Source: Streptomyces sp. ASQP_92 (lineage in GTDB: Bacteria; Actinomycetota; Actinomycetes; Streptomycetales; Streptomycetaceae). From it: a stretch of DNA of 64,000 bases. The stretch is taken from NCBI RefSeq assembly GCF_025399895.1, contig NZ_JAODUA010000022.1, positions 32,854-96,853 on the forward strand, written 5' to 3'. Below the pieces are notes generated by a model that worked only from the letters and a program-made list of their open reading frames with translations, did no database searches and was not told the DNA's origin. The stretch's first letter is position 1. Every line of letters starts with the position of its first letter. The position numbers were made by a program, and so were the translations under genes. This document shows, in pieces, positions 15,183-24,052 of this stretch.

Positions 15183-16931
15183 ATGTCGTTCAAGACGAGT
15201 GGCCCCGCGCCGCGGGCCGCCTCCCGTTTCACCGGGCGCCTGGCCCGGCTGAGCTGGGTCGACGCGGTGGTCGCCGCCGCCGTGCTCGTGCTCTTCTATG
15301 TAGTTCTCCAGGTCGGCCACGGCACCACGGTCCGGTTCTCCACCGATCAGTCGATCAAGGTCGACACCGATCCGGCCGCCTTGCCGTACGACGCCGCGCG
15401 CTCGCTGCTGCGGATGTTCGTCGCGCTCGCCGCCTCGGTCGTCTTCACCTTCGGCTACGCGCTGGCCGCCGCCAAGAGCCGGCGTCTGGAACGCGTCCTG
15501 ATCCCGGCGCTCGACATCCTCCAGTCGGTGCCGGTGCTCGGCTTCCTCACGGTCGCCGTCAGCGGGTTCATCGCCCTGTTCCCGGGCTCCCTGCTGGGCC
15601 TGGAATGCGCGTCGATCTTCGCGATCTTCACCTCGCAGGCCTGGAACATGACGTTCGGCTTCTACCACTCGCTGACCTCGCTGCCGCGTGAACTCGACGA
15701 GCTGTCACGGTCGTTCAGGTTCACCCGCTGGATGCGGTTCTGGCGCGTGGAGCTGCCGTCCGGGATGATCGGCCTCGTCTGGAACGGCATGATGAGCTTC
15801 GGCGGAGGCTGGTTCTTCCTCGTCGCCTCCGAGGCGATCAGCGTCAACAACAAGGACTACGCGCTGCCCGGCGTCGGCTCGTACGCGGGCGCCGCCATCG
15901 CCGACGGCGACCTCGGCAAGGTCGGCTGGGCCATCCTCACCATGGCCGTCATGGTCGTCGGCGTGAACTTCCTCTTCTGGCGGCCGCTGACCGCCTGGGC
16001 CGAGAAGTTCAAGAACGAGCAGTCCCGGGCGGGCGAGATCCAGCGCTCGGTCGTCCTGGACTTCCTGCGCCGCTCCCACTGGCCCCAACTGCTCGGGACG
16101 GCGCTGCGGCCCGTGGGCCGCGCCCTGGGCCGCGCGGGCCGCCTCCTGGGCACCGACGACCGGCCACTGATCGTGGACCGAGCGCGCCGGCGCACCGGGG
16201 ACATCACGTTCACCGTCGTCGCGGGCGGCCTCATCCTGTGGGGCCTGTTCGACCTCGGCCGCTACCTCCACCACGAGACGGGCCTCGGCGTCTTCGGCGA
16301 ACCGCTGCTCCTCGGCCTCGCGACACTGGCGCGGGTGGTGGTCCTGGTGGCCGCGGCCACCGTGGTCTGGGTGCCGATCGGCGTGTGGATCGGGTTCTCG
16401 CCGCGGCTGACCCGGATCGCCCAGCCCGTGGTGCAGGTCCTCGCGAGTTTCCCCGCCAACTTCCTCTTCCCGCTGGCCGTCTGGTTCTTCCTGAAGACGG
16501 GCCTGTCCATCGACGTCGGCGGCATCCTTTTGATGGCGCTCGGCGCCCAGTGGTACATCCTCTTCAACACCATCGCGGGCGCCATGTCGATCCCCGCCGA
16601 TCTGCGCGAGGCCATGGACGACCTGGGCGTCCGGGGCCTTCGGCGCTGGAAGCGGCTGATCCTGCCCGGCGTCTTCCCGGCGTACGTCACCGGTGGCATC
16701 ACCGCGTCGGGCGGCGCCTGGAACGCCTCGATCGTCGCGGAGGTGGTCACCTTCGGCGGCACGACCCTGACGGCCACCGGACTCGGCGCGTACATCGCGA
16801 AGGCCACCGCGGCCGGCGACTTCCCGCATCTGCTCGCGGGCGTGGCGGTGATGAGCCTGTACGTCGTCGGCCTCAACCGCCTGCTGTGGCACCGCCTGTA
16901 CCGGCTCGCCGACACCCGCTTCGCCCTCTGA
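15183..16931 (+). CDS. ABC importer permease, two fused membrane modules (NitT/TauT class)
   Basis: 582 residues made of two BPD_transp_1 permease modules in one chain. Module 1 spans about residues 60-275 (SRSFRFTRWMRFWRVELPSG is its ATPase-coupling EAA-type loop). Module 2 spans about 330-575 (EAMDDLGVRGLRRWKRLILP is its coupling loop). An ATG at 15183 and an overlapping GTG at 15180 are both possible starts, with CGGAGG just upstream. The ATPase gene follows after 27 bp. No substrate-binding protein is encoded nearby, so the substrate is unknown. The related NitT/TauT class imports nitrate, sulfonates or bicarbonate-like ions. It lies 200 bp downstream of a leader ORF and a candidate operator. 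Confidence 0.82.
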   Translation: MSFKTSGPAPRAASRFTGRLARLSWVDAVVAAAVLVLFYVVLQVGHGTTVRFSTDQSIKVDTDPAALPYDAARSLLRMFVALAASVVFTFGYALAAAKSRRLERVLIPALDILQSVPVLGFLTVAVSGFIALFPGSLLGLECASIFAIFTSQAWNMTFGFYHSLTSLPRELDELSRSFRFTRWMRFWRVELPSGMIGLVWNGMMSFGGGWFFLVASEAISVNNKDYALPGVGSYAGAAIADGDLGKVGWAILTMAVMVVGVNFLFWRPLTAWAEKFKNEQSRAGEIQRSVVLDFLRRSHWPQLLGTALRPVGRALGRAGRLLGTDDRPLIVDRARRRTGDITFTVVAGGLILWGLFDLGRYLHHETGLGVFGEPLLLGLATLARVVVLVAAATVVWVPIGVWIGFSPRLTRIAQPVVQVLASFPANFLFPLAVWFFLKTGLSIDVGGILLMALGAQWYILFNTIAGAMSIPADLREAMDDLGVRGLRRWKRLILPGVFPAYVTGGITASGGAWNASIVAEVVTFGGTTLTATGLGAYIAKATAAGDFPHLLAGVAVMSLYVVGLNRLLWHRLYRLADTRFAL

Positions 16932-16958
16932 CACCCCTGAACTTCTCGGGAGCCCCTC

Positions 16959-18359
16959 ATGGTTCTGAACACCCTTCGCACCCTGCGCAACGCCCGGCAC
17001 ACGGCCGCCCCGAGGGCGCCCCGCCCGGCCGACGGGGAGATCCTGCTCGAAACGGTCGGCCTCACCAAGGCGTACGCCGGTGCCGACGGCGAGCTCCCCG
17101 TGCTCGGCGGCATCGACCTGACGGTGCGGGCCGGTGAGGTCGTCGCGCTGCTCGGCAAGTCGGGTTCCGGCAAGTCGACGCTGCTGCGCTGCCTGGCCGG
17201 TCTCGTACCCCCGAGCTCCGGCACCGTCTCCTACCGGGGCGCCCCGCTGACCGGCGCCAACCCGGGCACCGCCATGGTGTTCCAGACCTTCGCGCTGCTG
17301 CCCTGGCTGACCGTGCTCCAGAACGTCGAACTGGGCCTGGAGGCGCGCGGCGTACCGGCGGACGCGCGGGCGACGGCCGCGCGCCAGGCGATCGACCTGA
17401 TCGGTCTCGACGGCTTCGAGTCGGCGTACCCCAAGGAGCTGTCGGGCGGCATGCGCCAGCGCGTCGGCTTCGCGCGGGCCCTGGTCGTCGAGCCGGATGT
17501 CCTGATGATGGACGAGCCGTTCTCGGCGCTCGACGTGCTGACGGCGGAGAATCTGCGCGGCGAGCTGATGGAGCTGTGGGAGTCCGGCCAGTTCCCGACC
17601 CGGGCGATCGTGCTGGTCACGCACAACATCGAGGAGGCGGTCCTCATGGCCGACCGGATCGTGGTGCTCGGCTCACGCCCGTACGGCACGATCCGCGAGA
17701 CGTTCGAGGTGGGTCTCGATCGGCCGCGCGACCGTGACGCGCCGGCCTTCGCCGAGCTCATCGACCGGGTCTACCGCACGATGACGGGCCGCACCAAGGA
17801 CACCCCGCGCCCCGTGCGGGCGGCGGAGGGCTCCGGGCGCCCCGACGGCGTCGAACCCGAGCGGCGCATCCCCGCGAACACCCCGCTGCCCGCCGCGAGC
17901 GTGGACGGCCTGTCCGGACTGGCCGAGATGGTGGCCCACCGCGGGCGCGGCTGCGACCTCGCGGACCTCGCCGACGACCTCGGCCTGGAGATCGACGACG
18001 TACTGCCGCTGGTGGACGCCCTGGAGCTGCTCGGCCTCGCGGCCGTCACCGGTGACGATCTCGTCCTGACCGACCGGGGCGCGGCCTTCGCCGGCGCCGA
18101 TGTCCAGCGCTCGAAGCAGATCTTCGCCGAGGCCGCCCTGGAGGTCCCTCTGGTCCGCCTGATCACGACGAGCCTGCGGCAGAGCCCCGACGGCACGCTG
18201 CGAGCGGGCTTCTTCCGCGATGTGCTGGCCCACCACTACACCAGCGAACAGGTGGCCCGGCAGGTCGAGACCGCCACCGACTGGGGCCGGTACGCGGAGC
18301 TGTACGCCTATGACGCCGAGCGGGAGGAGTACCGGCTGGACGAGGGCGCCGCCGCGTGA
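16959..18359 (+). CDS. ABC importer ATPase with C-terminal AAA-associated domain
   Basis: 466 residues. Residues 30-270 are a NitT/TauT-class nucleotide-binding domain with Walker A GKSGSGKST (about 65), signature LSGGMRQRVGFARAL (about 160) and Walker B VLMMDEP (about 182). From about 300 to 460 there is an extra winged-helix-like domain (AEMVAHRGRGCDLADLADDL, ELLGLAAVTGDDLVLTDRG, then DVLAHHYTSEQVARQVETAT), matching the AAA-associated C-terminal domain found only in some members of this class. The role of that tail is unknown; regulation of the transporter is plausible. It would couple to the fused permease encoded just upstream. Confidence 0.85.
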   Translation: MVLNTLRTLRNARHTAAPRAPRPADGEILLETVGLTKAYAGADGELPVLGGIDLTVRAGEVVALLGKSGSGKSTLLRCLAGLVPPSSGTVSYRGAPLTGANPGTAMVFQTFALLPWLTVLQNVELGLEARGVPADARATAARQAIDLIGLDGFESAYPKELSGGMRQRVGFARALVVEPDVLMMDEPFSALDVLTAENLRGELMELWESGQFPTRAIVLVTHNIEEAVLMADRIVVLGSRPYGTIRETFEVGLDRPRDRDAPAFAELIDRVYRTMTGRTKDTPRPVRAAEGSGRPDGVEPERRIPANTPLPAASVDGLSGLAEMVAHRGRGCDLADLADDLGLEIDDVLPLVDALELLGLAAVTGDDLVLTDRGAAFAGADVQRSKQIFAEAALEVPLVRLITTSLRQSPDGTLRAGFFRDVLAHHYTSEQVARQVETATDWGRYAELYAYDAEREEYRLDEGAAA

Positions 18360-18393
18360 ACCCCGGGGCCCCGCGTCCGGCGGTTTCGCGGCG

Positions 18394-18792
18394 CTAGTCG
18401 GCCACGGGCCGCGCGGCCCTCGCCCGGCGGGCCGCCCGCGCCGGAGCGGCCGCCTCGGGCGCGGCAGCCGGAACCGCCCCCTCGGGCGATACGGCGAGGG
18501 CCACCACGGACGCCTCCTCCAGGAGGGCCCGCACACGCGGCCCGGCCGCCCGGTAGAAGATCCGGGTGCCGTCCCGGCGCGAGGTGACGAGACCGGCCGC
18601 CCGCAGCTTCGCCAGATGCTGCGAGGTCGCGGCGACATGCGCCCCGATGAGTTCCGCCAGCGAGCTGACCGGAAGCTCCGCCGCGCCGAGCGCCCACAGA
18701 AGGCGGTACCGCGAGGGGTCCGCCACCGCCTTGAGGACGGTGACCGCCCGCTCGGCCCGCTCGGCGTCCCAGCTCTCTCCTTGCGCTCCCAT
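18394..18792 (-). CDS. ArsR-family winged-helix repressor
   Basis: 132 residues. The core (ADPSRYRLLWALGAAELPVS, AATSQHLAKLRAAGLV, RRDGTRIFYR) is a standard ArsR/SmtB winged helix, closest in feel to KmtR-like nickel/cobalt sensors. However, it has no Cys, and the C-terminal His/Glu ligands of such sensors are missing; the tail after residue 105 is only Ala/Arg/Pro-rich. A metal ligand set is therefore not visible. It is convergent with the ABC importer genes, 34 bp apart. A palindrome overlaps its start codon and recurs upstream of the importer, so it probably represses both. A TTACGCT element about 9 bases before the ATG suggests leaderless transcription. Confidence 0.85.
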   Translation of the reverse strand: MGAQGESWDAERAERAVTVLKAVADPSRYRLLWALGAAELPVSSLAELIGAHVAATSQHLAKLRAAGLVTSRRDGTRIFYRAAGPRVRALLEEASVVALAVSPEGAVPAAAPEAAAPARAARRARAARPVAD

Positions 18793-18796
18793 GCAA
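18781..18796 (-). promoter_or_regulatory. Palindrome over the arsR start codon, candidate autoregulatory operator
   Basis: Read on the minus strand, TTGCATGGGAGCGCAA contains inverted ends TTGC / GCAA and includes the ATG. It shares 12 of 16 bases with the site at 14849-14864. Binding here would block transcript initiation if the gene is leaderless. Confidence 0.45.
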
Positions 18797-18823
18797 AGAG
18801 CGTAACGCCCGGAGGCAGCCGGT

Positions 18824-20011
18824 TCAGTCGTGGTCGCGCGGGGACTTGTGGTGGTCGCGCGCAGGGGTGTCCTGGGGCTTGTCCTCGTGCCTCTTCCCGC
18901 TGTGCAGACGGGACTTCACGTCCTCGGGAGGCAGGAACTTCGACCAGCGCTCGGGGAACTCGGACGGCATCCCCGGGTCGTTGCCGTCCTCGCCGTCCTC
19001 CTCCTCGAAGAGCATCGGCTGGACATGGGCGCGGGCGACGATCTGGGCGGCCTGGGCGGCCCGCACCCGTTCGCCGGCCGCGCGGGCGGCGGCCGTCGCG
19101 ACCGAGGGCCAGACCCGGTCGATGGCCGCGTTGACGGCCGCGCCCACCAGGACCGCGAACGCCGAGATGCCGATCCACAGCAGCACCGCGATGGGCGCGG
19201 CCAGCGAGCCGTAGATGGTGGGGCCCTCGACCGTGCTGGTCAGGTAGATGCGCAGCAGGAACGAGCCGAGCACCCACATCGCGAGGGCCACAAGCGCGCC
19301 CGGCACGTCCTCGATCCAGGGTGAGCGGACCGGCACCGAGACATGGAAGAGGGTGGTGAGGAAGGCGATGGACAGCAGGATCATCGTGGGCCAGTACAGG
19401 AAGCTGATCACATCCGTGCCCCACGGGATCCACTCCACCACCCGGTCCGGGCCCACCACCGCGAGCGGCAGCACGACCGCGCCGATCAGCAGCGCCACGA
19501 TGTAGAGGACCAGCGAGAGCAGCCGGGTCTTGACGATGCCGCGCTGGCCGTCGAGCCCGTACATCACGGTGATGGTGTCGATGAAGACGTTGACGGCGCG
19601 CGAACCCGACCACAGGGCGATGGCGAAGCCGATGGAGACGATCTCCGGGCGCTTGCCCTGGGTCACGTCGTCGAGCAGCGGCTGGGCGAACTCGTGCACA
19701 CCCCGGTCGGAGAGCACGGTTCCGGCCGCGTTCAGGATGTTCTGCTCGATGCTGGCGACGGTGTGGGTGCTGGTCCAGCCGTCCACGTAGCCGAGCAGCG
19801 CGATGACACTGAGCAGCAGCGGCGGCAGCGAGAGCAGCGTGAAGAACGCGGCCTCGGCGGCCAGGCCCAGGATGCGGTACTCGATACAGGAGTTGACGGT
19901 GTCCTTGAGGAGCAGCCAGCCCAATTTCCGCTTGGAGACGTTGCGGTAGAGCACACGGGCCCGATGAAGGCGGCCGGATGTCCGCTCGGGTGTTTCATTT
20001 GCTGGCTGCAC
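18824..20011 (-). CDS. YihY/BrkB-family inner-membrane protein
   Basis: 395 residues, GTG start at 20011 with a TAAGGAC ribosome site. The family pattern is clear: AAEAAFFTLLSLPPLLLSVI in the first membrane helix, ALWSGSRAVNVFIDTITVMYG (about residues 132-152), then helices at about 165-190, 205-225, 240-260 and 275-295, with IYGSLAAPIAVLLWIGISAF. The last 95 residues are cytoplasmic, charged and His/Asp-rich (ending SPRDHD), longer than in many homologues. The function of the family is unsettled; the old name ribonuclease BN is wrong. It is divergent from the acyl-CoA dehydrogenase with only 17 bp between start codons, so each promoter must lie inside the other gene. Confidence 0.85.
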   Translation of the reverse strand: MQPANETPERTSGRLHRARVLYRNVSKRKLGWLLLKDTVNSCIEYRILGLAAEAAFFTLLSLPPLLLSVIALLGYVDGWTSTHTVASIEQNILNAAGTVLSDRGVHEFAQPLLDDVTQGKRPEIVSIGFAIALWSGSRAVNVFIDTITVMYGLDGQRGIVKTRLLSLVLYIVALLIGAVVLPLAVVGPDRVVEWIPWGTDVISFLYWPTMILLSIAFLTTLFHVSVPVRSPWIEDVPGALVALAMWVLGSFLLRIYLTSTVEGPTIYGSLAAPIAVLLWIGISAFAVLVGAAVNAAIDRVWPSVATAAARAAGERVRAAQAAQIVARAHVQPMLFEEEDGEDGNDPGMPSEFPERWSKFLPPEDVKSRLHSGKRHEDKPQDTPARDHHKSPRDHD

Positions 20012-20028
20012 GTCCTTACCGTATCGGC

Positions 20029-21675
20029 ATGGCAGCCACCACCCACACAGTGACCAACCAGGCTCCGCCCCTGGTGGGGTACGACGTCTTCACCGCCGAC
20101 CGCGTCCTCGGCGAGGCCGTCGAGCGGCACACCGCGCCGGAGCTCGTCGACGAGGTGACCGAGGAGCTCGCGACCCTCGGACGCTCGGCCGGATCGGCCC
20201 AGGCCCAGGAGTGGGGTGTGCTGGCGAACGAGAACCCGCCGAAGCTGCGCACCCACGACCGGTACGGGAACCGGATCGACGAGGTCGAGTTCCATCCGAG
20301 CTGGCACCGGCTCCTCGGCAAGGCCGTGACCTCCGGGCTCACCGACGCCTGGGGGCGGCCCGCCGGGCATGTGCGCCGGGCCGCCGGATTCCTGGTGTGG
20401 ACCCAGGCGGAGGGCGGGCACGGCTGCCCGGTCTCCATGACGCACGCGGCCGTGCCCGCGCTGCGCACCGACCCGGAGCTCGCCGCCGAGTGGGAGCCGC
20501 GGCTCACCTCGCACGTGTACGAGGAGGGGCTGCGGCCCGCCGCGGAGAAGGCCGGGGTCATCTTCGGCATGGGCATGACCGAGAAGCAGGGCGGCAGCGA
20601 CGTCCGGGCGAACACCACGTCGGCGGCTCCGCTCGCGGCCGACGGCGAGTACGCCCTGACCGGGCACAAGTGGTTCTGCTCGGCGCCCATGAGCGACGGC
20701 TTCCTGGTCCTCGCCCAGGCATCGCCCTCCGCACAGGACAGCCTGACCTGCTTCCTGGTGCCCCGGGTGCTCGCCGACGGCACCCGCAACGCGTTCGCGA
20801 TCCAGCGGCTCAAGGACAAGCTGGGCAACAGGTCGAACGCCTCCAGCGAGGTCGAGTTCGACGGGACGTGGGCGCGCCGGGTCGGCGAGGAGGGGCGCGG
20901 GGTGCGCACCATCATCGAGATGGTGGCGGCGACCCGGCTGGACTGTGTGATCGGCTCGGCGGCGATCATGCGGCAGGCCGTGACGCAGGCGATCCACCAC
21001 GCCTCCTACCGACGTGCGTTCGGTGGGTTGCTCGTCGAGAAGCCGCTGATGCGCAATGTGCTCGCCGATCTGGCCCTGGAGTCGGAGGCGGCCACCACCC
21101 TGGCGCTGCGCCTCGCGGCCGCCTACGACGCCGACACCGAGGAGGAGCGCGCGTTCCTGCGGCTCGCGGTGCCGGCCGCCAAGTACTGGGTCACCAAGCG
21201 GTGTACGCCGGTGGCGGGCGAGGCGCTCGAATGCCTCGGCGGCAACGGGTACGTCGAGGAGTCGGGGATGCCCCGGCTGCTGCGGGAGGCACCGCTGAAC
21301 TCGATCTGGGAGGGCTCGGGCAACGTCCAGGCCCTGGACGTGCTGCGGGCGCTCCAGCGCGAGCCGCAGGCGATCAACGCCTTCCTCCAGGAGGTCGGCA
21401 AGGCACGCGGCGCGGACCACCGGCTCGACGGGGCGATCAAGAACCTGCTGACCGAACTCGCCGATCTGGACGGTATCGAGGGCCGGGCCCGGCGTCTGGT
21501 GGAGCGGATGGCGCTGGTGCTCCAGGGTTCGCTGCTGGTGCGCTGGGCGCCGGCGGAGGTCGCGGACGCGTTCTGCGCCTCGCGGCTCGGCGGCGACTGG
21601 GGAGCGGCCTTCGGGACGCTGCCGCACTCGCTGGATCTGGCGTCCGTGGTCGAGCGCGCCCGCGTCGAGATGTGA
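20029..21675 (+). CDS. Acyl-CoA dehydrogenase family flavoprotein, AidB-like
   Basis: 548 residues, the length of the AidB/isovaleryl-type subfamily rather than the usual 380. Landmarks are GMGMTEKQGGSDVRANTT (flavin and substrate loop), TGHKWFCSAPMSDGFLVLAQ, FAIQRLKDKLGNRSNASSEV, and LNSIWEGSGNVQALDVLRAL, in which the Glu of WEGSGNV is near the usual catalytic-base position. AidB belongs to the alkylation response in E. coli and binds DNA; whether this member does so is not shown. An Ada/AlkA-like gene is 10 kb away, too far to argue linkage. ATG at 20029 gives the standard N-terminus. Confidence 0.87.
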   Translation: MAATTHTVTNQAPPLVGYDVFTADRVLGEAVERHTAPELVDEVTEELATLGRSAGSAQAQEWGVLANENPPKLRTHDRYGNRIDEVEFHPSWHRLLGKAVTSGLTDAWGRPAGHVRRAAGFLVWTQAEGGHGCPVSMTHAAVPALRTDPELAAEWEPRLTSHVYEEGLRPAAEKAGVIFGMGMTEKQGGSDVRANTTSAAPLAADGEYALTGHKWFCSAPMSDGFLVLAQASPSAQDSLTCFLVPRVLADGTRNAFAIQRLKDKLGNRSNASSEVEFDGTWARRVGEEGRGVRTIIEMVAATRLDCVIGSAAIMRQAVTQAIHHASYRRAFGGLLVEKPLMRNVLADLALESEAATTLALRLAAAYDADTEEERAFLRLAVPAAKYWVTKRCTPVAGEALECLGGNGYVEESGMPRLLREAPLNSIWEGSGNVQALDVLRALQREPQAINAFLQEVGKARGADHRLDGAIKNLLTELADLDGIEGRARRLVERMALVLQGSLLVRWAPAEVADAFCASRLGGDWGAAFGTLPHSLDLASVVERARVEM

Positions 21676-21703
21676 AGCGGTCCCGCACCGAGGTCTCAGG
21701 ACA

Positions 21704-21737
21704 GCCCCGAGCGCGGCCGAAAGCCGGTGCCCGGGGC
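21704..21737 (+). terminator. Imperfect hairpin after the acyl-CoA dehydrogenase gene
   Basis: CCCCG (21705-21709) pairs with CGGGG (21732-21736), and an inner CGGC / GCCG pair closes a CGAAA loop. It begins about 30 bp after the stop at 21675. Confidence 0.5.
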
Positions 21738-21864
21738 GGTCCGTCGGGGGTGGTGCTGCGCCGACACGGCACCACCCCCGCACTCTCATGCGTCCGAGGA
21801 CGGAGCATGACGACCGGACTTCCGGTGCACTGCCACCTTCGTACCCACGCGGGGCCGTTCGCGA

Positions 21865-21885
21865 GGGTTGCAAAGGGTTGCAACC
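21865..21885 (+). promoter_or_regulatory. Double GTTGCAA element upstream of the GAF regulator
   Basis: A half-site GGGTTGCAAA is followed directly by the perfect palindrome GGTTGCAACC. The element lies 105 bp before the GTG start of the GAF regulator at 21990. It stands out as A/T-containing within G+C-rich DNA and is a candidate binding site for the regulator itself. The remaining bases of the 314-bp gap hold the terminator at 21704 and nothing else I recognise. Confidence 0.45.
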
Positions 21886-21989
21886 ATGTGGGGCATATCG
21901 CCACGCGCCAACCGCCGGGCGGGCACGATGAATTCAGGACACCCGGGCTCGGCGGTCGGCAAGGCCGGTGTCGACGGCAGGAGGATCTG

Positions 21990-23282
21990 GTGCACACCAC
22001 CACGCTGGACGTGGCCCGGCTGGCCGCCATGGACGCCCAGGAGGCCGCCCGGCTCCTGAAGCGCGTACGCGCGGCCACGCTGGCGGGCGAGCACTCGAAG
22101 ATCGCCCCGCGTACGGAGATCGGGGAGTCCTGGCGGCGGGCGCTGAGCAGCGGGCTCGATCCCGACGGGGACAACCGCGCGGGGCTGCTGTCGCTGGCCG
22201 AGGTCGAACGGCGCAGGCGGCGCTCGCCGTTGGCGGAGGTCCTGCCGGTGCTGCGGGACGCGCTGGTGTCGGTGGCGGACGCGGCCCAGCACATCATGGT
22301 CGTCTCGGACGCCGAGGGGCGCCTGCTGTGGCGCGAGGGGCACCCGTCCGTCCTGAAGCTGGCCGACACCCTGGGGTTCGAGGTCGGCGCCGACTGGAGC
22401 GAGGCGGCCGCCGGCACCAACGGCGTGGGCACCCCGCTCGTCACCGGCCGGCCTGTGCAGGTGTACTCGGCCGAGCACTTCGTGGCCTCCCACCACACCT
22501 GGACCTGTGCGGGCGCGCCCGTCGTGGACCCGCGCGACGGGCAATTGCTCGGCGTCGTCGACATCAGCGGCCCGCTCGGCACCATGCATCCGGCCACGCT
22601 GTCCTTCGTGACCTCGGTGGCCCGGCTGGCCGCCGCCGAGCTGCGCAACCGGCACTTCGCCGCCCTGGAACGGCTGCGCACGTCGGCCGCCCCGGTGCTG
22701 TGCCGGGTCGGCGGACGGGCGCTGGCCGTCGACGACAACGGCTGGGTCGCGGCGGTCACCGGCATGCCGCCCACCGACCGGCTCGCCCTGCCCAAGGAGC
22801 CGCGCGCGGGCCGCGTCTGGCTGCCCTCGCTCGGCATGTGCGCCATCGAGCCGCTGCCGGGCGGCCGGCTGGTGCGGGTCTGCGAGGAGGCGGGCGGCGC
22901 CGACACCCCGACGGCCCGGCGGGTCGTGCTCGACCTCGGCAGACCCCGGCGCTGCTCGGTGACGGTGTCGGGCGACGCGGGGAGCTGGACCCAGGAGCTC
23001 AGCCCCCGCCACGCCGAGCTCCTGTTCGTGCTTGCCCTGAACCGGGAGGGCCTCAGCGCCGCCCAGCTCGCGCGGCACATCTTCGCGGACCCGACGCGCA
23101 CGGTGACCGTACGGGCCGAGATGTCCCGGCTGCGCCGCCACCTGGCGGAGGTGCTCGCCCATCGCCCGTACCGCTTCAGCGAGGACATACAGGTGGAGGT
23201 GGTCCGGCCGGAGCACGCGGCGGACCTGCTCCCCCACTCGCTGTCCCCGGCGATCGCGCGGGCCCGGGGCGGCCATTCCTGA
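21990..23282 (+). CDS. GAF-domain HTH transcriptional regulator
   Basis: 430 residues from GTG 21990, with AGGAGGA about 9 bases upstream. Residues 85-225 form a GAF sensor domain (HIMVVSDAEGRLLWREGHPS, then GTNGVGTPLVTGRPVQVYSA, then DISGPLG), like the input domain of AcoR/DhaR-type regulators but without their sigma-54 AAA module. The C-terminal 90 residues hold a winged HTH (FVLALNREGLSAAQLARHIF, then VRAEMSRLRRHLAEVL). In Streptomyces such regulators often control aldehyde or alcohol dehydrogenase genes; none is adjacent here, and the AidB-like flavoprotein gene upstream is a possible target. The ligand is unknown. Confidence 0.82.
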   Translation: MHTTTLDVARLAAMDAQEAARLLKRVRAATLAGEHSKIAPRTEIGESWRRALSSGLDPDGDNRAGLLSLAEVERRRRRSPLAEVLPVLRDALVSVADAAQHIMVVSDAEGRLLWREGHPSVLKLADTLGFEVGADWSEAAAGTNGVGTPLVTGRPVQVYSAEHFVASHHTWTCAGAPVVDPRDGQLLGVVDISGPLGTMHPATLSFVTSVARLAAAELRNRHFAALERLRTSAAPVLCRVGGRALAVDDNGWVAAVTGMPPTDRLALPKEPRAGRVWLPSLGMCAIEPLPGGRLVRVCEEAGGADTPTARRVVLDLGRPRRCSVTVSGDAGSWTQELSPRHAELLFVLALNREGLSAAQLARHIFADPTRTVTVRAEMSRLRRHLAEVLAHRPYRFSEDIQVEVVRPEHAADLLPHSLSPAIARARGGHS

Positions 23283-23325
23283 CCTGCGTTGGAGGCGTCG
23301 GCGGCCCCGTGATTGCCTGGCGTGC

Positions 23326-23889
23326 ATGAGTATCACCGTCACCACCTGGTCCCTGGAACAGACAGCCGTCTCCGATCTGCGCCCGGCCGCCGAGCCGGCC
23401 GGCGACATCACGATCGCGCGCGCCCAGGTCCCCTCGCCGGAGTTCAGCCGCTTCCTCTATACGGCGGTCGGCGGCGACATCGCCTGGGTCGACCGTCTCG
23501 GCATGACGTACGAGGCGTGGGAGCGGGAGCTGAACAGGCCCGGCACCGAGACATGGGTGGCCTACGACCGGGGGACGCCCGCGGGCTACGTCGAGCTTCA
23601 GGCCCAGCCCGGCGGCTCGGTCGAGATCGTCTACTTCGGCCTGATCCCCGCCTTCCGCGGCCGGCGCATCGGTGGCCATCTGCTGACGTACGGGACCCGG
23701 CGCGCCTGGGACCTGGGCGAGCGCTGGCCCGGGCTGCCCGCGACCGAGCGGGTGTGGCTGCACACCTGCTCACTGGACGGCGAGCACGCCATGGACAACT
23801 ATGTGCGGCGCGGCTTCAAGCTGTTCGCCACCGTCGAGGAGCAGGCGGCGGAGGCCGCCGCTCCGGGCCCCTGGCCGGGGGCGTTCTGA
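23326..23889 (+). CDS. GNAT-family N-acetyltransferase
   Basis: 187 residues. The acetyl-CoA-binding motif A is visible as EIVYFGLIPAFRGRRIGGHL (R-x-x-R/G-x-x-G/A form RGRRIGG), followed by a C-terminal DNYVRRGFKLF strand typical of the fold (YxxxGF). The acceptor substrate is unknown. ATG at 23326 lies 43 bp after the GAF regulator stop, so the two genes may share a transcript. Confidence 0.82.
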   Translation: MSITVTTWSLEQTAVSDLRPAAEPAGDITIARAQVPSPEFSRFLYTAVGGDIAWVDRLGMTYEAWERELNRPGTETWVAYDRGTPAGYVELQAQPGGSVEIVYFGLIPAFRGRRIGGHLLTYGTRRAWDLGERWPGLPATERVWLHTCSLDGEHAMDNYVRRGFKLFATVEEQAAEAAAPGPWPGAF

Positions 23890-24052
23890 CGGTCCTCGTC
23901 GTCACGGACGTGCGGGTCCGGGAGGCGCACGGCGTGCGGAGCGACCGCCTCCGCCAGTGACCCGCACCACACCGTCCCACGATGCGGGACAGGTACGTCC
24001 ACATTCTGGATAGTGGTGGACTGGGTCCAAAGTCCCGTGACACGCTTCCGTC

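Noticed and set aside
20211..23282. Apparent 1,023-codon plus-strand protein spanning the AidB-like and GAF genes
   Set aside because: The first half is an out-of-frame reading of the AidB-like gene; only the last 430 codons (from GTG 21990) are a real protein.
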